A stretch of DNA of 64,000 nt from Lutibacter sp. HS1-25 (GTDB lineage: Bacteria; Bacteroidota; Bacteroidia; Flavobacteriales; Flavobacteriaceae). Under the pieces are notes generated by a model. It made no database searches. It was not told the DNA's origin and saw nothing but the letters and a program-made list of their open reading frames with translations. Each line of letters begins with the position of its first letter. The first letter of the stretch is position 1. Positions 34,632 through 43,939 of the stretch are shown in pieces. The position numbers and the translations under genes are program-made. The stretch spans positions 124,001-188,000 of the forward strand of contig NZ_RHLN01000001.1 in the NCBI RefSeq assembly GCF_004121075.1. The letters run 5' to 3'.

Positions 34632-35744
34632 ATGAAACTTATAAAAAAACATTACAATTATACTTCTTTTGAGCCTTTTATAATTATTGCTTTTTGGGCA
34701 TTGTTATTTGCTTCTCCATTGTTATTTGGTCGCTTTGAAGAACAAATTGATTGGGATCATATTACAATAGTTTGGCTAAAATATGTACCACTATTGGCTG
34801 TTTTTTTTATAAATCGATTTGTTTTATTACCAAAACTATTTTTTGCTGAAAAAAGAGGTATTTACTTTATTGCTACAGGTTTGCTTATTGTATTAACAAC
34901 CTTAGCCTTTTATACTTTCGATAACAATTCTGGGCAATTACAACAAAATAACAGACCCGAAAGAGTTGAGCGTTTTGATGTTCCAGAACCTTCACCAAGA
35001 TTTTTAGAGAATAGACCACCACCTAACAGGCAAGGATTTAAAGGGCCTAAGCCAATACCTGGGTATGCAAATTTTTTAATTCTTGCATTTTTACTGGTTG
35101 GTTTTGATACTGGCTTACAAATATCCATGCGTTGGGCAAATTTGGAACAAGAAAAATTCAAACTTCAAAAAGAAAATGTTGAAAATCAGCTCGCTTTTTT
35201 AAAAAATCAGGTGAGTCCGCATTTTTTTATGAACACTTTAAATAACATTCATGCGCTAGTTGATATAGATACTGAAGAAGCCAAAAAGGCCATTATAAAA
35301 TTATCAAATTTAATGCGTCATTTATTGTATGATTCTGAAGGGAAAATAACTCCTATTAAAAAAGAAATTGAATTTATTGAAAGTTATATTGAATTAATGC
35401 GCCTTCGTTTTAGCAATAAGGTTAAAATTAAGGTTGAAATTCCTTCAACAATACCCGATAAATCAATTCCGCCGTTACTGTTTACGTCCTTGTTAGAAAA
35501 TGCGTTTAAACACGGAATTAGCTATAAATCGGAATCTTTTATACATGTTTCTCTTTCTTTTACTGAAAACAATTTGAGTTTTGAAATTGAAAATAGTAAT
35601 CATCCAAAAGTTACTGAAGAAGCCTCAGGAATTGGCATAGAAAACACCAAAAAAAGATTGGATTTATTATTTAAAGATTCCTATTCTTTTGATGTTTTTG
35701 AAAACGAACAAACATTTAAAGTTCATTTAAATTTACCAATATGA
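34632..35744 (+). CDS. LytS-type sensor histidine kinase
   Basis: 370 residues. Four membrane helices in the N-terminal part (about 15-33, 48-66, 76-94 and 137-155), with a Pro/Arg-rich extracytoplasmic or loop segment between the last two, then a His_kinase domain: NQVSPHFFMNTLNNIHALV with phospho-acceptor His197, and an ATPase domain with LENAFKHGI and GIGIENTKKRL. It should phosphorylate the LytTR regulator encoded next, with which it overlaps by 4 bases (ATGA). Its signal is unknown; the position after the VTC/CotH genes suggests phosphate or envelope state (inference). Confidence 0.93.
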   Translation: MKLIKKHYNYTSFEPFIIIAFWALLFASPLLFGRFEEQIDWDHITIVWLKYVPLLAVFFINRFVLLPKLFFAEKRGIYFIATGLLIVLTTLAFYTFDNNSGQLQQNNRPERVERFDVPEPSPRFLENRPPPNRQGFKGPKPIPGYANFLILAFLLVGFDTGLQISMRWANLEQEKFKLQKENVENQLAFLKNQVSPHFFMNTLNNIHALVDIDTEEAKKAIIKLSNLMRHLLYDSEGKITPIKKEIEFIESYIELMRLRFSNKVKIKVEIPSTIPDKSIPPLLFTSLLENAFKHGISYKSESFIHVSLSFTENNLSFEIENSNHPKVTEEASGIGIENTKKRLDLLFKDSYSFDVFENEQTFKVHLNLPI

Positions 35745-36454
35745 TTAAATGCATAGCCATAGACGACGAGCCTTTAGCTTTAAAACAAATTGAAAGCTAC
35801 ATACTTAAAACACCTTTTTTAGAACTTTTAAAAAGTTTTGAAAGTCCGCTTGAAGCAATTTCATATTTGCAAGAAACCAATGTGGCGCTTATGTTTGTTG
35901 ATATCAATATGCCCGATTTAAATGGGTTAGATTTTGTAAAATCGTTAGAAAATTCGCCTAAAATTATTTTCACTACCGCTTATAGTCAATATGCTGTTGA
36001 AGGGTTTAGAGTTGATGCCTTAGATTATTTATTAAAACCAATTGATTACGTTACTTTTTTGAAAGCTTCAAACAAAGCAAAATCTTGGTTCGACCTTCAT
36101 CAAAAAAAACCTGAACAAATCCAAAGCAATGAAGATTTTTTATTCATTAAATCTGAATACAAAATTGTGCGTATAAAACTAAACGACATTAAGTATATTG
36201 AAGGTATGCGCGAATATATTCGCATTCACTTAACCAATGAAAAACCAATTATGACACTGTTAAGTATGAAGGCAATGGAAGCGCAATTGACCAATAAAAA
36301 GTTTATGCGCGTACACCGATCTTATATTGTAAATTTAGATAAAATTACAACGATTGAACGTAACAGAATTGTTTTTGACAAAGTTTACATTCCTGTAAGC
36401 GACCAATATAAAGATAAATTTCAGCAGTTTATTGAAGGTAATTTTTTGTCGTAA
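35741..36454 (+). CDS. LytTR-family response regulator
   Basis: 237 residues: a receiver domain (about 1-120; IDDEPLA, phospho-acceptor Asp54 in VDINMPDLNG, Lys in LLKPID) and a LytTR DNA-binding domain (about 135-235; LFIKSEYKIVRIKLNDIKYIEGMREYIRI and FMRVHRSYIVN). LytTR regulators bind two direct repeats of about 9 bases spaced by one or two helical turns. This makes it the best candidate to bind the paired TTCATTGAT elements in front of three nearby units. It is translationally coupled to its kinase. Confidence 0.94.
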   Translation: MIKCIAIDDEPLALKQIESYILKTPFLELLKSFESPLEAISYLQETNVALMFVDINMPDLNGLDFVKSLENSPKIIFTTAYSQYAVEGFRVDALDYLLKPIDYVTFLKASNKAKSWFDLHQKKPEQIQSNEDFLFIKSEYKIVRIKLNDIKYIEGMREYIRIHLTNEKPIMTLLSMKAMEAQLTNKKFMRVHRSYIVNLDKITTIERNRIVFDKVYIPVSDQYKDKFQQFIEGNFLS

Positions 36455-36510
36455 AAAGTAGATTTTGAAGTTTCAAAGGTTCAAAAAATCTAAGGAACAA
36501 AAAAAGATAA

Positions 36511-36585
36511 TCAACTTTCAGTAAGCTGTGGTTGCAAACAATAGAAAGTTGAAAATTAGTAATTGTTAATTTGTAATTGTTAATT
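36511..36585. repeat. Intergenic inverted and direct repeats
   Basis: TCAACTTTC (36511-36519) pairs with GAAAGTTGA (36544-36552) around a 24-base loop. Two tandem copies of GTAATTGTTAATT (36559-36571 and 36573-36585) follow. No T run, so not a classic terminator. Confidence 0.55.
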
Positions 36586-36633
36586 GAGCCAAATATTAAC
36601 TAAATTTACCATCTAAATTAAACAATTTTTTCA

Positions 36634-37740
36634 ATGTCGTTACTGCTTTTATACGCTGCAATTTCCATCTTTTTTTCATTTTTATGTTCTATTTTAGAGG
36701 CTGTTTTGTTAAGCATAACACCCACTTTTATCAATATTAAAAAGCAAGAAGGCAAAAAGTTTGCCATTGTACTGGAAAGTTTAAAAAACGACATTGACAA
36801 ACCTTTAATTGCAATTTTAACAATTAATACCATTGCGCATACTGTTGGTGCAATTTTGGTTGGGGTACAGGCAGAGCATTTAGATTTTGAAATAAATGTT
36901 TTTGGTGTAAACACCGTTGGAATTGTTTCTTCAATTATGACAATCTTAATATTGGTTGTTTCAGAAATTATTCCAAAAACAATAGGAGCTACCTATTGGA
37001 AACAATTGGCCAATTTCACTTCAATTGCATTGGCTGCATTGATTTTTCCATTAAAATGGACAGGTATTTTATGGTTGTTGCAATTAACCACTAAATTAAT
37101 TGGGGGCAAAAAAGTTCACGGTTCAATTTTAAGCAGAGAAGATTTTCATGCAATGGCTGATATTGCTCAAGAAGAAGGTGTTTTTGAAAAAAATGAAAGT
37201 GCTATTATAAAAAATTTATTGACTTTTAAAGAAGTTGAAGCTAAAGATATTATGACACCAAGAACGGTTATTACTACAGCTTCAGAAGATAGTACAATTC
37301 AACATTTTTTTAATGAACATCCTAAATTACGTTTCTCAAGAATTCCAATTTACAAAGACAATTCTGACAATATTACTGGTGTAATTTTAAAAGATGATAT
37401 GATGGAAGAAATAATTAACGGTAACGGAAATCATCCACTTTCATCTATAAAACGCGAAATAATTGTAACCAATCGCAATTTACCAATACCAGATTTATTC
37501 GAAAAATTTGTTGCGCAACGCGATCATATTGCTTTGGTGGTTGATGAATATGGAACAACAAGTGGTATTGTTACTATGGAAGATGTGATAGAAACTTTAT
37601 TGGGACTCGAAATAATGGACGAAAGTGATAATGTGGCGGATTTACAGCAATTAGCACGTAAAAATTGGGAAAATAGGGCTAAAAAAATTGGTTTAATTCG
37701 AGATGCAAAAAAAAATGAAGATCACCAAAATTTAGAATAA
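36634..37740 (+). CDS. CNNM/CorC-type membrane protein with CBS domains (hemolysin family)
   Basis: 368 residues. The N-terminal DUF21/CNNM membrane domain has four helices (about 2-22, 52-75, 88-110 and 120-148), followed by a CBS pair (about 200-330: VEAKDIMTPRTVI, RFSRIPIYKDNSDNITGVILKDDMM, DHIALVVDEYGTTSGIVTMEDVIETLLG). Relatives take part in magnesium or cobalt export. The extra C-terminal transporter-associated domain of longer members is missing. It is a single gene, convergent with the following operon. Confidence 0.9.
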   Translation: MSLLLLYAAISIFFSFLCSILEAVLLSITPTFINIKKQEGKKFAIVLESLKNDIDKPLIAILTINTIAHTVGAILVGVQAEHLDFEINVFGVNTVGIVSSIMTILILVVSEIIPKTIGATYWKQLANFTSIALAALIFPLKWTGILWLLQLTTKLIGGKKVHGSILSREDFHAMADIAQEEGVFEKNESAIIKNLLTFKEVEAKDIMTPRTVITTASEDSTIQHFFNEHPKLRFSRIPIYKDNSDNITGVILKDDMMEEIINGNGNHPLSSIKREIIVTNRNLPIPDLFEKFVAQRDHIALVVDEYGTTSGIVTMEDVIETLLGLEIMDESDNVADLQQLARKNWENRAKKIGLIRDAKKNEDHQNLE

Positions 37741-37770
37741 AGTGGGATTTCCAATTAGGATTTCCCACTT
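37740..37770. terminator. Hairpin between convergent genes
   Basis: AAGTGGGA pairs with TCCCACTT (8 bp, loop 15). T runs on either side are short, so termination strength is uncertain. Confidence 0.5.
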
Positions 37771-37784
37771 AAAAAAGTTTTTAA

Positions 37785-38549
37785 TTAAAAACCAGTAAAC
37801 TTACCTACGTTTGAGTAATCCCAAGCTCTGTCTTCAGTTAATATCCATTCAGAACTTATTGGATCTTCACCTTTTGACGTTACCCAATCTGTTGAAGGTT
37901 TCATAACATCTGACTTTCTCCAAAAAGTTCTGTTTCTAACATTTGTTTCACCCGCTACTGTCCAGTTAAAATTGTTTCTAGAACTGCTTGAACCTGAAGC
38001 TGTTATTCTGGCTACATTTGGATCTCCAAAAACATCAATTATAGCATATTTTGTACCTTTTAAGGTATAGGTTCCGTCAGCATCTTTTTTTAACAAAGCA
38101 ATGGCACTATTTCCACTTAATTGAAGCGGAATGCTTGCATTTGCATTAGACGTGCTTGTGGTTCCCCATTCAATATCACTTGGTACTTTTGTAGCATTGG
38201 CTATTGGTGAAGCAATTACATATGCTGTATTTACGTCTAATAAAGCATTTAATATTAAAAAATGATCTTCATTAGAGAAATCCCAGTCTGTTAAGGTGTT
38301 TTCATCAAAAACAGCATGGTAGCCAATGGCGTAATCCGATAAATCTACCGCTGCAGATGTTCCGTTGTACAATTCAACATAGTGGTTTCTGTCACCATCA
38401 TCGGTGTTTACACCTGTTGAAATTTCTGAAATTATTAAATCTGAGATGCCCACTTCAGGCGGTACAACGGGTTCGTCAAAGCTAATGCTAGATGAGCAAC
38501 CCATAACAAATACAATTGCAAATAATCCTATATATAATTTATTTTTCAT
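37785..38549 (-). CDS. Lamin-tail-domain lipoprotein
   Basis: The start is set at the ATG at 38549 because it gives a standard lipoprotein signal peptide (MKNKLYIGLFAIVFVMGCSSS); a longer in-frame start at 38597 would overlap the porin gene. 254 residues. A lamin-tail domain begins at SDLIISEISTGVNTDDGDRNHYVELYNGTSAAVDLSDYAI and includes NSAIALLKKDADG and IIDVFGDPN. LTDs are beta-sandwich modules on secreted nucleases and surface proteins. It is the last gene of the dcuC-iadA operon, 11 bases after the porin gene. No catalytic domain is present. Confidence 0.85.
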   Translation of the reverse strand: MKNKLYIGLFAIVFVMGCSSSISFDEPVVPPEVGISDLIISEISTGVNTDDGDRNHYVELYNGTSAAVDLSDYAIGYHAVFDENTLTDWDFSNEDHFLILNALLDVNTAYVIASPIANATKVPSDIEWGTTSTSNANASIPLQLSGNSAIALLKKDADGTYTLKGTKYAIIDVFGDPNVARITASGSSSSRNNFNWTVAGETNVRNRTFWRKSDVMKPSTDWVTSKGEDPISSEWILTEDRAWDYSNVGKFTGF

Positions 38550-38560
38550 AATAGTAATTT

Positions 38561-39847
38561 TTAAAATATTAGTTGTACAGCTAAGTTGGTTGACCATTTA
38601 GTTGTATTTCCAGTTTCATATTTATAATCTATGTAAGAAGTATTAACACCAACTTTTAAGGCATTGTTTTTAATAAATTGATTTACTCCAAATGTGTACC
38701 AATTTTGATTTTGAATGATAGAGTCTTCAATATCAAATTCTGGTGAAATATTAGAGTAGCGAAAATCAATTGCAAAACCTTTTTTAAATATATATGAAGC
38801 CTGTACATTGTAAGCTTCACCAACATTGTATTTTGTACTTGCTTCCTCAGGTGTTAATTCTACGGTAGCCAGGTTATTTGTATATAAATTTTCACCTTTA
38901 ATAGTTCCGTTCATATATTCACCAACCAATGAAAAACCGTCCCTTTTCAACATAAAATCAACAATAAATTTTCTGTAATCGGCAAAAGTAGCATTCCCTT
39001 CTTTGTCATAAATTCCAGTTACATTTTCAGTTCCGTTACCCATAGCATTGTTGGCTTTTACATTGTAACTACCAGCTACACCAATAGCTAATTTCAGTTT
39101 TTCTTCACGGTATAAATCGTGCGCTATATAAGCATTGTTTTTTTTAAAATCACCTAAAGGCATTAAATCTAAACGGCCACCATATTTAAAATCTGTATTG
39201 TTTTGCTCATCAAAAAAGCCTTGACCGTTACCTGTTGTTACTGATAGCATTGGATAAATTCGGAAATTATTTATAGAAAAGTTTGTTTCTAAATAAATAC
39301 CACCTTCACGCGTAGTGCCTACAAAATTTTGCATCAATCCACCGTAAACAATTCCGTCAGTAGCACTTCCTGAAATACTTTGACTAAGAAATTGAGAAAA
39401 CCGTTCATCGGCCATAGCCAAGCGGTTGTTGGTATGTGTTTGACGTTCTCCTAAAATAATTTTCATTCTTTTTTCCCAAAAAGATAAGCCAACATAAGCT
39501 TCTAAAATTCCAACGGTGCCTGTAAAATCACTTACAATTCCCATGGTAAGATTGTCATTATAAAAAGATCCTGTTACACCTAGTCTAACTAAATTCATAG
39601 ATATTCTTGAAGAGGTTTCAGTGTTATTTCCGTCATCAATACTGCTGAATTGTAAACCAGACTGAACTGCGGCTAATATATTTAAAGATGAAGGTTGTTT
39701 GTTTCCAAAATTGATAAAAGTTCCTTCGCCATTAACATAAATAAATGTTGAATCTATTTTTTTGACATTTTGATCATATAATTGCGCCTTTAAATTTGTT
39801 GAGAAAACAAAAAAGGTTGCTATTGTAAGTATGAGTAGCTTTTGCAT
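38561..39847 (-). CDS. Outer-membrane porin (OprO/OprP-like), second copy
   Basis: 428 residues with a signal peptide (ends near NLKAQLY). It is rich in amphipathic strands and ends LAVQLIF, with a terminal phenylalanine as in outer-membrane barrels. FKYGGRLDLMPLGDFKKNNAY aligns with FKYGARLDYFPFGKF of the other porin in this operon, so the two are paralogues. It probably forms a passive channel for anionic solutes or peptides. It begins 5 bases after the M14 peptidase gene. Confidence 0.82.
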   Translation of the reverse strand: MQKLLILTIATFFVFSTNLKAQLYDQNVKKIDSTFIYVNGEGTFINFGNKQPSSLNILAAVQSGLQFSSIDDGNNTETSSRISMNLVRLGVTGSFYNDNLTMGIVSDFTGTVGILEAYVGLSFWEKRMKIILGERQTHTNNRLAMADERFSQFLSQSISGSATDGIVYGGLMQNFVGTTREGGIYLETNFSINNFRIYPMLSVTTGNGQGFFDEQNNTDFKYGGRLDLMPLGDFKKNNAYIAHDLYREEKLKLAIGVAGSYNVKANNAMGNGTENVTGIYDKEGNATFADYRKFIVDFMLKRDGFSLVGEYMNGTIKGENLYTNNLATVELTPEEASTKYNVGEAYNVQASYIFKKGFAIDFRYSNISPEFDIEDSIIQNQNWYTFGVNQFIKNNALKVGVNTSYIDYKYETGNTTKWSTNLAVQLIF

Positions 39848-39852
39848 AATAA

Positions 39853-41388
39853 TTATTTTATGTTTTGTAATTGCAACAATTGATTTTTGTTAATTCTAAA
39901 TATTCCTAATAATTCTGTTCCTTTTATTTTTTTCAATGTTTTATTTGTCACCAAAGAGTTGCTAAGTTCTGGCTCTAAAAGATCTACCAATAAATTCCCC
40001 ATTTTTTGTTTTGCATTAATTATAATGGCTCCCGCAGGTAGTTTGTATGGAATGGAGATTAAATATGGTACATTTATATTGTCTAATTTATACGCTTGTA
40101 ATTCTAAAAGTGTAGGATTTTTTAACTTACTTATTTCAATTCCAGAGTTTTTTAATATTTCAATGACATGTTTATTTTTTGTAACAACAACATAACCATC
40201 AGCTCTTGGTCTTGTTTTTACAGCGGTATGATTTATGTTATTTTTTGTTTCAAAATAAATAATTTCAGTTTTATTGGTACAAGTATTTATAAATCGATAA
40301 GGCTCTTTAATAATTTCAGCTTCCGATAAAACTACAATAGGTCGCAGCTCATTTACGGTAGCTTCATTTGCTTCTAAAACAGTTTTTTTAATCTCATCAG
40401 CTTTTTTATTTACAATTGACAAATAAGATGTTGCTGTTAAAAATGAAGTTTCAATTCTTCTTTTTATTGTTTTTTCTCTCTCAGTTACTCCGCGTAACTC
40501 CATTAAAATAGAAATTCTATTTTGTAATGCGTAGTTTGAAGCACTTGATCTTGATGAAATTGCGCCTAAATTTAGATGTAAACTTTGTCCGTTCCAAAAT
40601 GTTGATGAATAATTAGCAACAGTTCTATTGTTGTTTTGTAAAACCAATTTAGTAGGTTCAACAAAATCGGTTTTAATCATTTCACGAATCGCAGGATTTA
40701 CATTTAAATTTCCCGTATATAAAAACTGGGCATCAATGCCAGAAGTTAAGCAATCACTTATTTCTTTAAAGTCGTTTCTGTTGGGATTGAATTCGTGAAA
40801 ATCAACCACCACCTGAGGGTCAAATAAATTAATTGCCTTTCTTAGGTTTGCAGTTTCAGGAACACTCAATAAGTTTAAATTTCTATTAAGATCTATACCA
40901 TTGTTTGAAGCTCTGTTATCAATATGTCGACCATCAACATTCACAATTGGTAAAACTTGTAAAATTACCTTTTCTAATAAATATTGATATTCGCTTTTTT
41001 CAGTCAATTCGTGAATTAAATAAAGCAATCCATCTGAACTAATCGGTTCATTTCCGTGAATTCCTCCAATAAAAGTCACTTTTACTTTTTCAGTATCTGG
41101 AATGTCATTTTTTAAAGACACCATAACCATTGGTATTTTGTGACCTCTTTGTGTTTTTCCAATATCAGATATTTGAATAATATCAGGATGTTTATCAGCA
41201 AGTAAGGCTAAAAAATTGTTCGCGTTTTTGTAGCTTGTATAGTATTTTTGAGCTTTTTGTTCTGATAAATATGGAACAGGCATTTCTTTTTCAGGTTCCG
41301 AAAAAAAAGTATCATAGTATGTTTTCTCTTCCTGAGAAAAAACAGTTAGCGATATAAAACATACGATTATTAAACTATATTTTTTCAT
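39853..41388 (-). CDS. Exported M14-family zinc carboxypeptidase
   Basis: 511 residues with a signal peptide (MKKYSLIIVCFISLTVFSQ). Zinc ligands are His111 and Glu114 in GGIHGNEPISSDG, and His198 in VVDFHEF. The substrate-carboxylate-binding pair Asn168-Arg169 is in GIDLNRN, and ILMELRGVTER supplies the likely catalytic glutamate. All the M14 residues are in place, so an active carboxypeptidase or peptide-trimming enzyme is expected in the periplasm or at the surface. The C-terminal 180 residues are an extra domain. It lies between two porin genes with gaps of 2 and 5 bases. Confidence 0.9.
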   Translation of the reverse strand: MKKYSLIIVCFISLTVFSQEEKTYYDTFFSEPEKEMPVPYLSEQKAQKYYTSYKNANNFLALLADKHPDIIQISDIGKTQRGHKIPMVMVSLKNDIPDTEKVKVTFIGGIHGNEPISSDGLLYLIHELTEKSEYQYLLEKVILQVLPIVNVDGRHIDNRASNNGIDLNRNLNLLSVPETANLRKAINLFDPQVVVDFHEFNPNRNDFKEISDCLTSGIDAQFLYTGNLNVNPAIREMIKTDFVEPTKLVLQNNNRTVANYSSTFWNGQSLHLNLGAISSRSSASNYALQNRISILMELRGVTEREKTIKRRIETSFLTATSYLSIVNKKADEIKKTVLEANEATVNELRPIVVLSEAEIIKEPYRFINTCTNKTEIIYFETKNNINHTAVKTRPRADGYVVVTKNKHVIEILKNSGIEISKLKNPTLLELQAYKLDNINVPYLISIPYKLPAGAIIINAKQKMGNLLVDLLEPELSNSLVTNKTLKKIKGTELLGIFRINKNQLLQLQNIK

Positions 41389-41390
41389 AA

Positions 41391-42758
41391 TTATAATTGT
41401 AATGTTAACATTAGTTGACCATAAAAAATACCTTTTGAACCATTTGGTTGTTGAACCAAGCGGTTTTCTTCATAATCTATTTCAGCCTGAATTTTTAAAT
41501 TATTCTTATTGAAATATTTGGTAGTAATTACAGAATATGCTTTGTCTTGACTTGCAAAATCAGCAGCATTTTTTTCAGGATCTAAACTTGTGTACCTTGC
41601 AGCAAAAGACCAGTTAGATGGTAATACATATCCGGCTTGTACGTTAAAACCACTACCTGTATTTAAACGGCTCATGACCGTATTTTTAATTTCTTCTGAA
41701 GTGCCTGTGTATGGAGACCAATCGCCATTTAATTTAAATTCTCCTGCAATTCCATCAGGAATATAAGCTTGTGCTTTTACATAGCTTCCCATTGAATAAA
41801 ACCCTTGGTATTTAAATAGGTATTCTAGGGTGAATTTTCCATAATCGGGCAGTAGTTCCTTTTGATTGCTATCGCCGTAAAGATATCTTCCTCCATTGGT
41901 TCCTTTTGCTGAAGTTGTACCATCATTGTAGCTATAAACTCCACCAATAATTAATTTTGGTCTTTTTTCTCTATAAATATCTTCCATATAAAATTCACCA
42001 CCACCGGCAAATTTTCCAAAAGGAAAATAATCTAAACGCGCACCATATTTAAAACCACCATAATTTTTTTGTAAACTCGCATTTCCATCACCTGAAGTAA
42101 TTGAAAGATAAGGCTTAATTAAATGGTTGTTTTTTATGGTAATTTCTCCTTGATAGCGAATTCCATAATCAAAAATAGCATCGTATGCGCTTGAAATCAA
42201 ACTTCTTTCTATTAAGCCCAAAACTTCACCTTCAAACCGTACTTCTCTAGAGTCTATATAATCTGCTCTTAAGCCAAAATTTAAACGATGGTTTCCATTG
42301 GGTGAGCGATATTCTGCATAGGCATCTTGCAATACATTGTTAAATGACCTTGTTCCACTTGTGGCGCTTTGAAAATTACTTACTAAATTCAAACGAATTC
42401 TAAAATAAACAAGGTTGTCAAATAAAGTTCCGGTCATTTTAAATCTTGCACGTCTAACTCTAAATTGTGAATTGGTAGTTTCAAAATCATCTGCAGTATT
42501 AAACACATAAAGTAGTTGCAGCGATTGTGCAAAATTAATTTTTGTGCTTTTTGATATTAAAGTCAGCCCATCTCCCAAATTATAGTTTTTCTTTAATCTT
42601 AAGCCATCAGTTTTGTTTGAAATGTTACCGTCTTCATCAACTTCTACATATTCGCCCTCTTCAGATTCTACATAGTCATCTTCTTGAGCAATTGCATTTG
42701 CGCAAAAGAGCGTGCTAAATAAAATAAAGACAATTATTTTTGTTTGAAATATTTTCAT
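41391..42758 (-). CDS. Outer-membrane porin (OprO/OprP-like), first copy
   Basis: 455 residues with a signal peptide (ends near NAIAQEDD), an acidic N-terminal stretch (EEGEYVEVDEDG) and then many beta-strands (FRVRRARFKMTGTLF, FRIRLNLVSNF, HRLNFGLRADYIDSREV, GFKYGARLDYFPFGKF), ending YGQLMLTLQL. This fits phosphate-selective porin O/P-type barrels, although true phosphate selectivity cannot be inferred. It is the third gene of the operon, 20 bases after iadA. Confidence 0.85.
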   Translation of the reverse strand: MKIFQTKIIVFILFSTLFCANAIAQEDDYVESEEGEYVEVDEDGNISNKTDGLRLKKNYNLGDGLTLISKSTKINFAQSLQLLYVFNTADDFETTNSQFRVRRARFKMTGTLFDNLVYFRIRLNLVSNFQSATSGTRSFNNVLQDAYAEYRSPNGNHRLNFGLRADYIDSREVRFEGEVLGLIERSLISSAYDAIFDYGIRYQGEITIKNNHLIKPYLSITSGDGNASLQKNYGGFKYGARLDYFPFGKFAGGGEFYMEDIYREKRPKLIIGGVYSYNDGTTSAKGTNGGRYLYGDSNQKELLPDYGKFTLEYLFKYQGFYSMGSYVKAQAYIPDGIAGEFKLNGDWSPYTGTSEEIKNTVMSRLNTGSGFNVQAGYVLPSNWSFAARYTSLDPEKNAADFASQDKAYSVITTKYFNKNNLKIQAEIDYEENRLVQQPNGSKGIFYGQLMLTLQL

Positions 42759-42778
42759 GTTGAATAATAGTTAATCGT

Positions 42779-43933
42779 CTAATTTACATTTTTTTCAAAG
42801 TTTCCAAATACAATAACTTCCGAATTTTTCATGAGTTGCTTCCCTCTTGAAAAAACATCGGTTAAATTTAAATCTGCATCAAAAACACAAATATCAGCAT
42901 CAAAACCAACTTTTACATGTCCTTTGTGTTTTAAAGCCAAGTTTTTTGCAGGATTTGAAGTAATTAGTTTAAACGCTTCTTCTACAGGTAATTTCCCTTC
43001 TTTAATCAACAATTTTACTTGTTCTAAATTTAAATGAATTGGCGCTTTTTTAAACCCAATGGTATTGCCATTGGCATCCATAATGCCTATACCTGCATTT
43101 CCATCGCTGCTAAAAGTCATATTGTCTATTGAAACGCCTTTTTCTAAAGCATATAAAATAGATTTGTAAGGATCGGTATATTTTGTGCCACCCGAAGTAA
43201 TATCAATCATTCCGCCTAATTTGGCAAATTCTATGGCTTGCTCAAATAAAGGAAGCGTACGGCCTACGTGTGTTGGGCTAATATGTTCAATTGGAAACTG
43301 GTGCTCTTTTACAATTTTTAGTAAAATTTCCATTTTACTTTTTAATGCACCAAGATGAATGTGTAAAATACCTTTTTTTCCAGCAATCAATCCGCCAACT
43401 CTTACTTGTTTTAATTGTCGAAGTAAATCTGTTTCTAGCGGATAAGAAGATCGTTCATCGCTAATGGCAACTTTACAACCTAAAACCTTATCGATAAAAA
43501 TCATATCCTCTTGAATTGATTCTGTAAAAGTAACCGCATCTAATCCAAAATAGCTGGTATAAATGTATGCTGATAAACCTTCAGATTCTAATGATTTTGC
43601 TTTTGCATACAGTGTTTTAATACTTCTTGCGCTACCATCGGTACCTAACAAACCAACTACGGTAGTTGTGCCGCAGTTAATAAATTCGCTGAGCATAATT
43701 TCAGGAGTCATAGAGCCAAAACCATGTTTGCCACCAGCCCCAATAATATGTACGTGTTGATCTATTAGCCCCGACGTTACTATGCTACCTTTTAAATCTA
43801 TAACTTCAGAAATAACATCAGTAATTTCAATATGATTTTCAATAGCTACAATTTTTTCGCCAGCAAACAATATATCTTTTTTGCCAATAAAACTTGTTGA
43901 ATAAATATTCGCATTTTGTAATATTTTAAGCAT
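42779..43933 (-). CDS. iadA: Isoaspartyl dipeptidase (beta-aspartyl-peptidase)
   Basis: 384 residues of the amidohydrolase family. It hydrolyses beta-aspartyl dipeptides that arise from protein damage or from cyanophycin-type polymers. The metal site is visible: LIDQHVHIIGAGG (HxH), the bridging carboxylated lysine in LGCKVAISDERS, then LHIHLGA, SPTHVGR and the catalytic aspartate in FSSDGNAGIG. Length matches IadA. There is no signal peptide, so it is cytoplasmic. It is preceded by the carrier gene (6 bases), which may import its substrate or handle aspartate. Confidence 0.94.
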   Translation of the reverse strand: MLKILQNANIYSTSFIGKKDILFAGEKIVAIENHIEITDVISEVIDLKGSIVTSGLIDQHVHIIGAGGKHGFGSMTPEIMLSEFINCGTTTVVGLLGTDGSARSIKTLYAKAKSLESEGLSAYIYTSYFGLDAVTFTESIQEDMIFIDKVLGCKVAISDERSSYPLETDLLRQLKQVRVGGLIAGKKGILHIHLGALKSKMEILLKIVKEHQFPIEHISPTHVGRTLPLFEQAIEFAKLGGMIDITSGGTKYTDPYKSILYALEKGVSIDNMTFSSDGNAGIGIMDANGNTIGFKKAPIHLNLEQVKLLIKEGKLPVEEAFKLITSNPAKNLALKHKGHVKVGFDADICVFDADLNLTDVFSRGKQLMKNSEVIVFGNFEKNVN

Positions 43934-43939
43934 AGGTTT

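Noticed and set aside
38549-38597. Longer N terminus for the lamin-tail lipoprotein
   Set aside because: The extra 16 residues would place the lipoprotein signal peptide inside the chain and overlap the porin gene.
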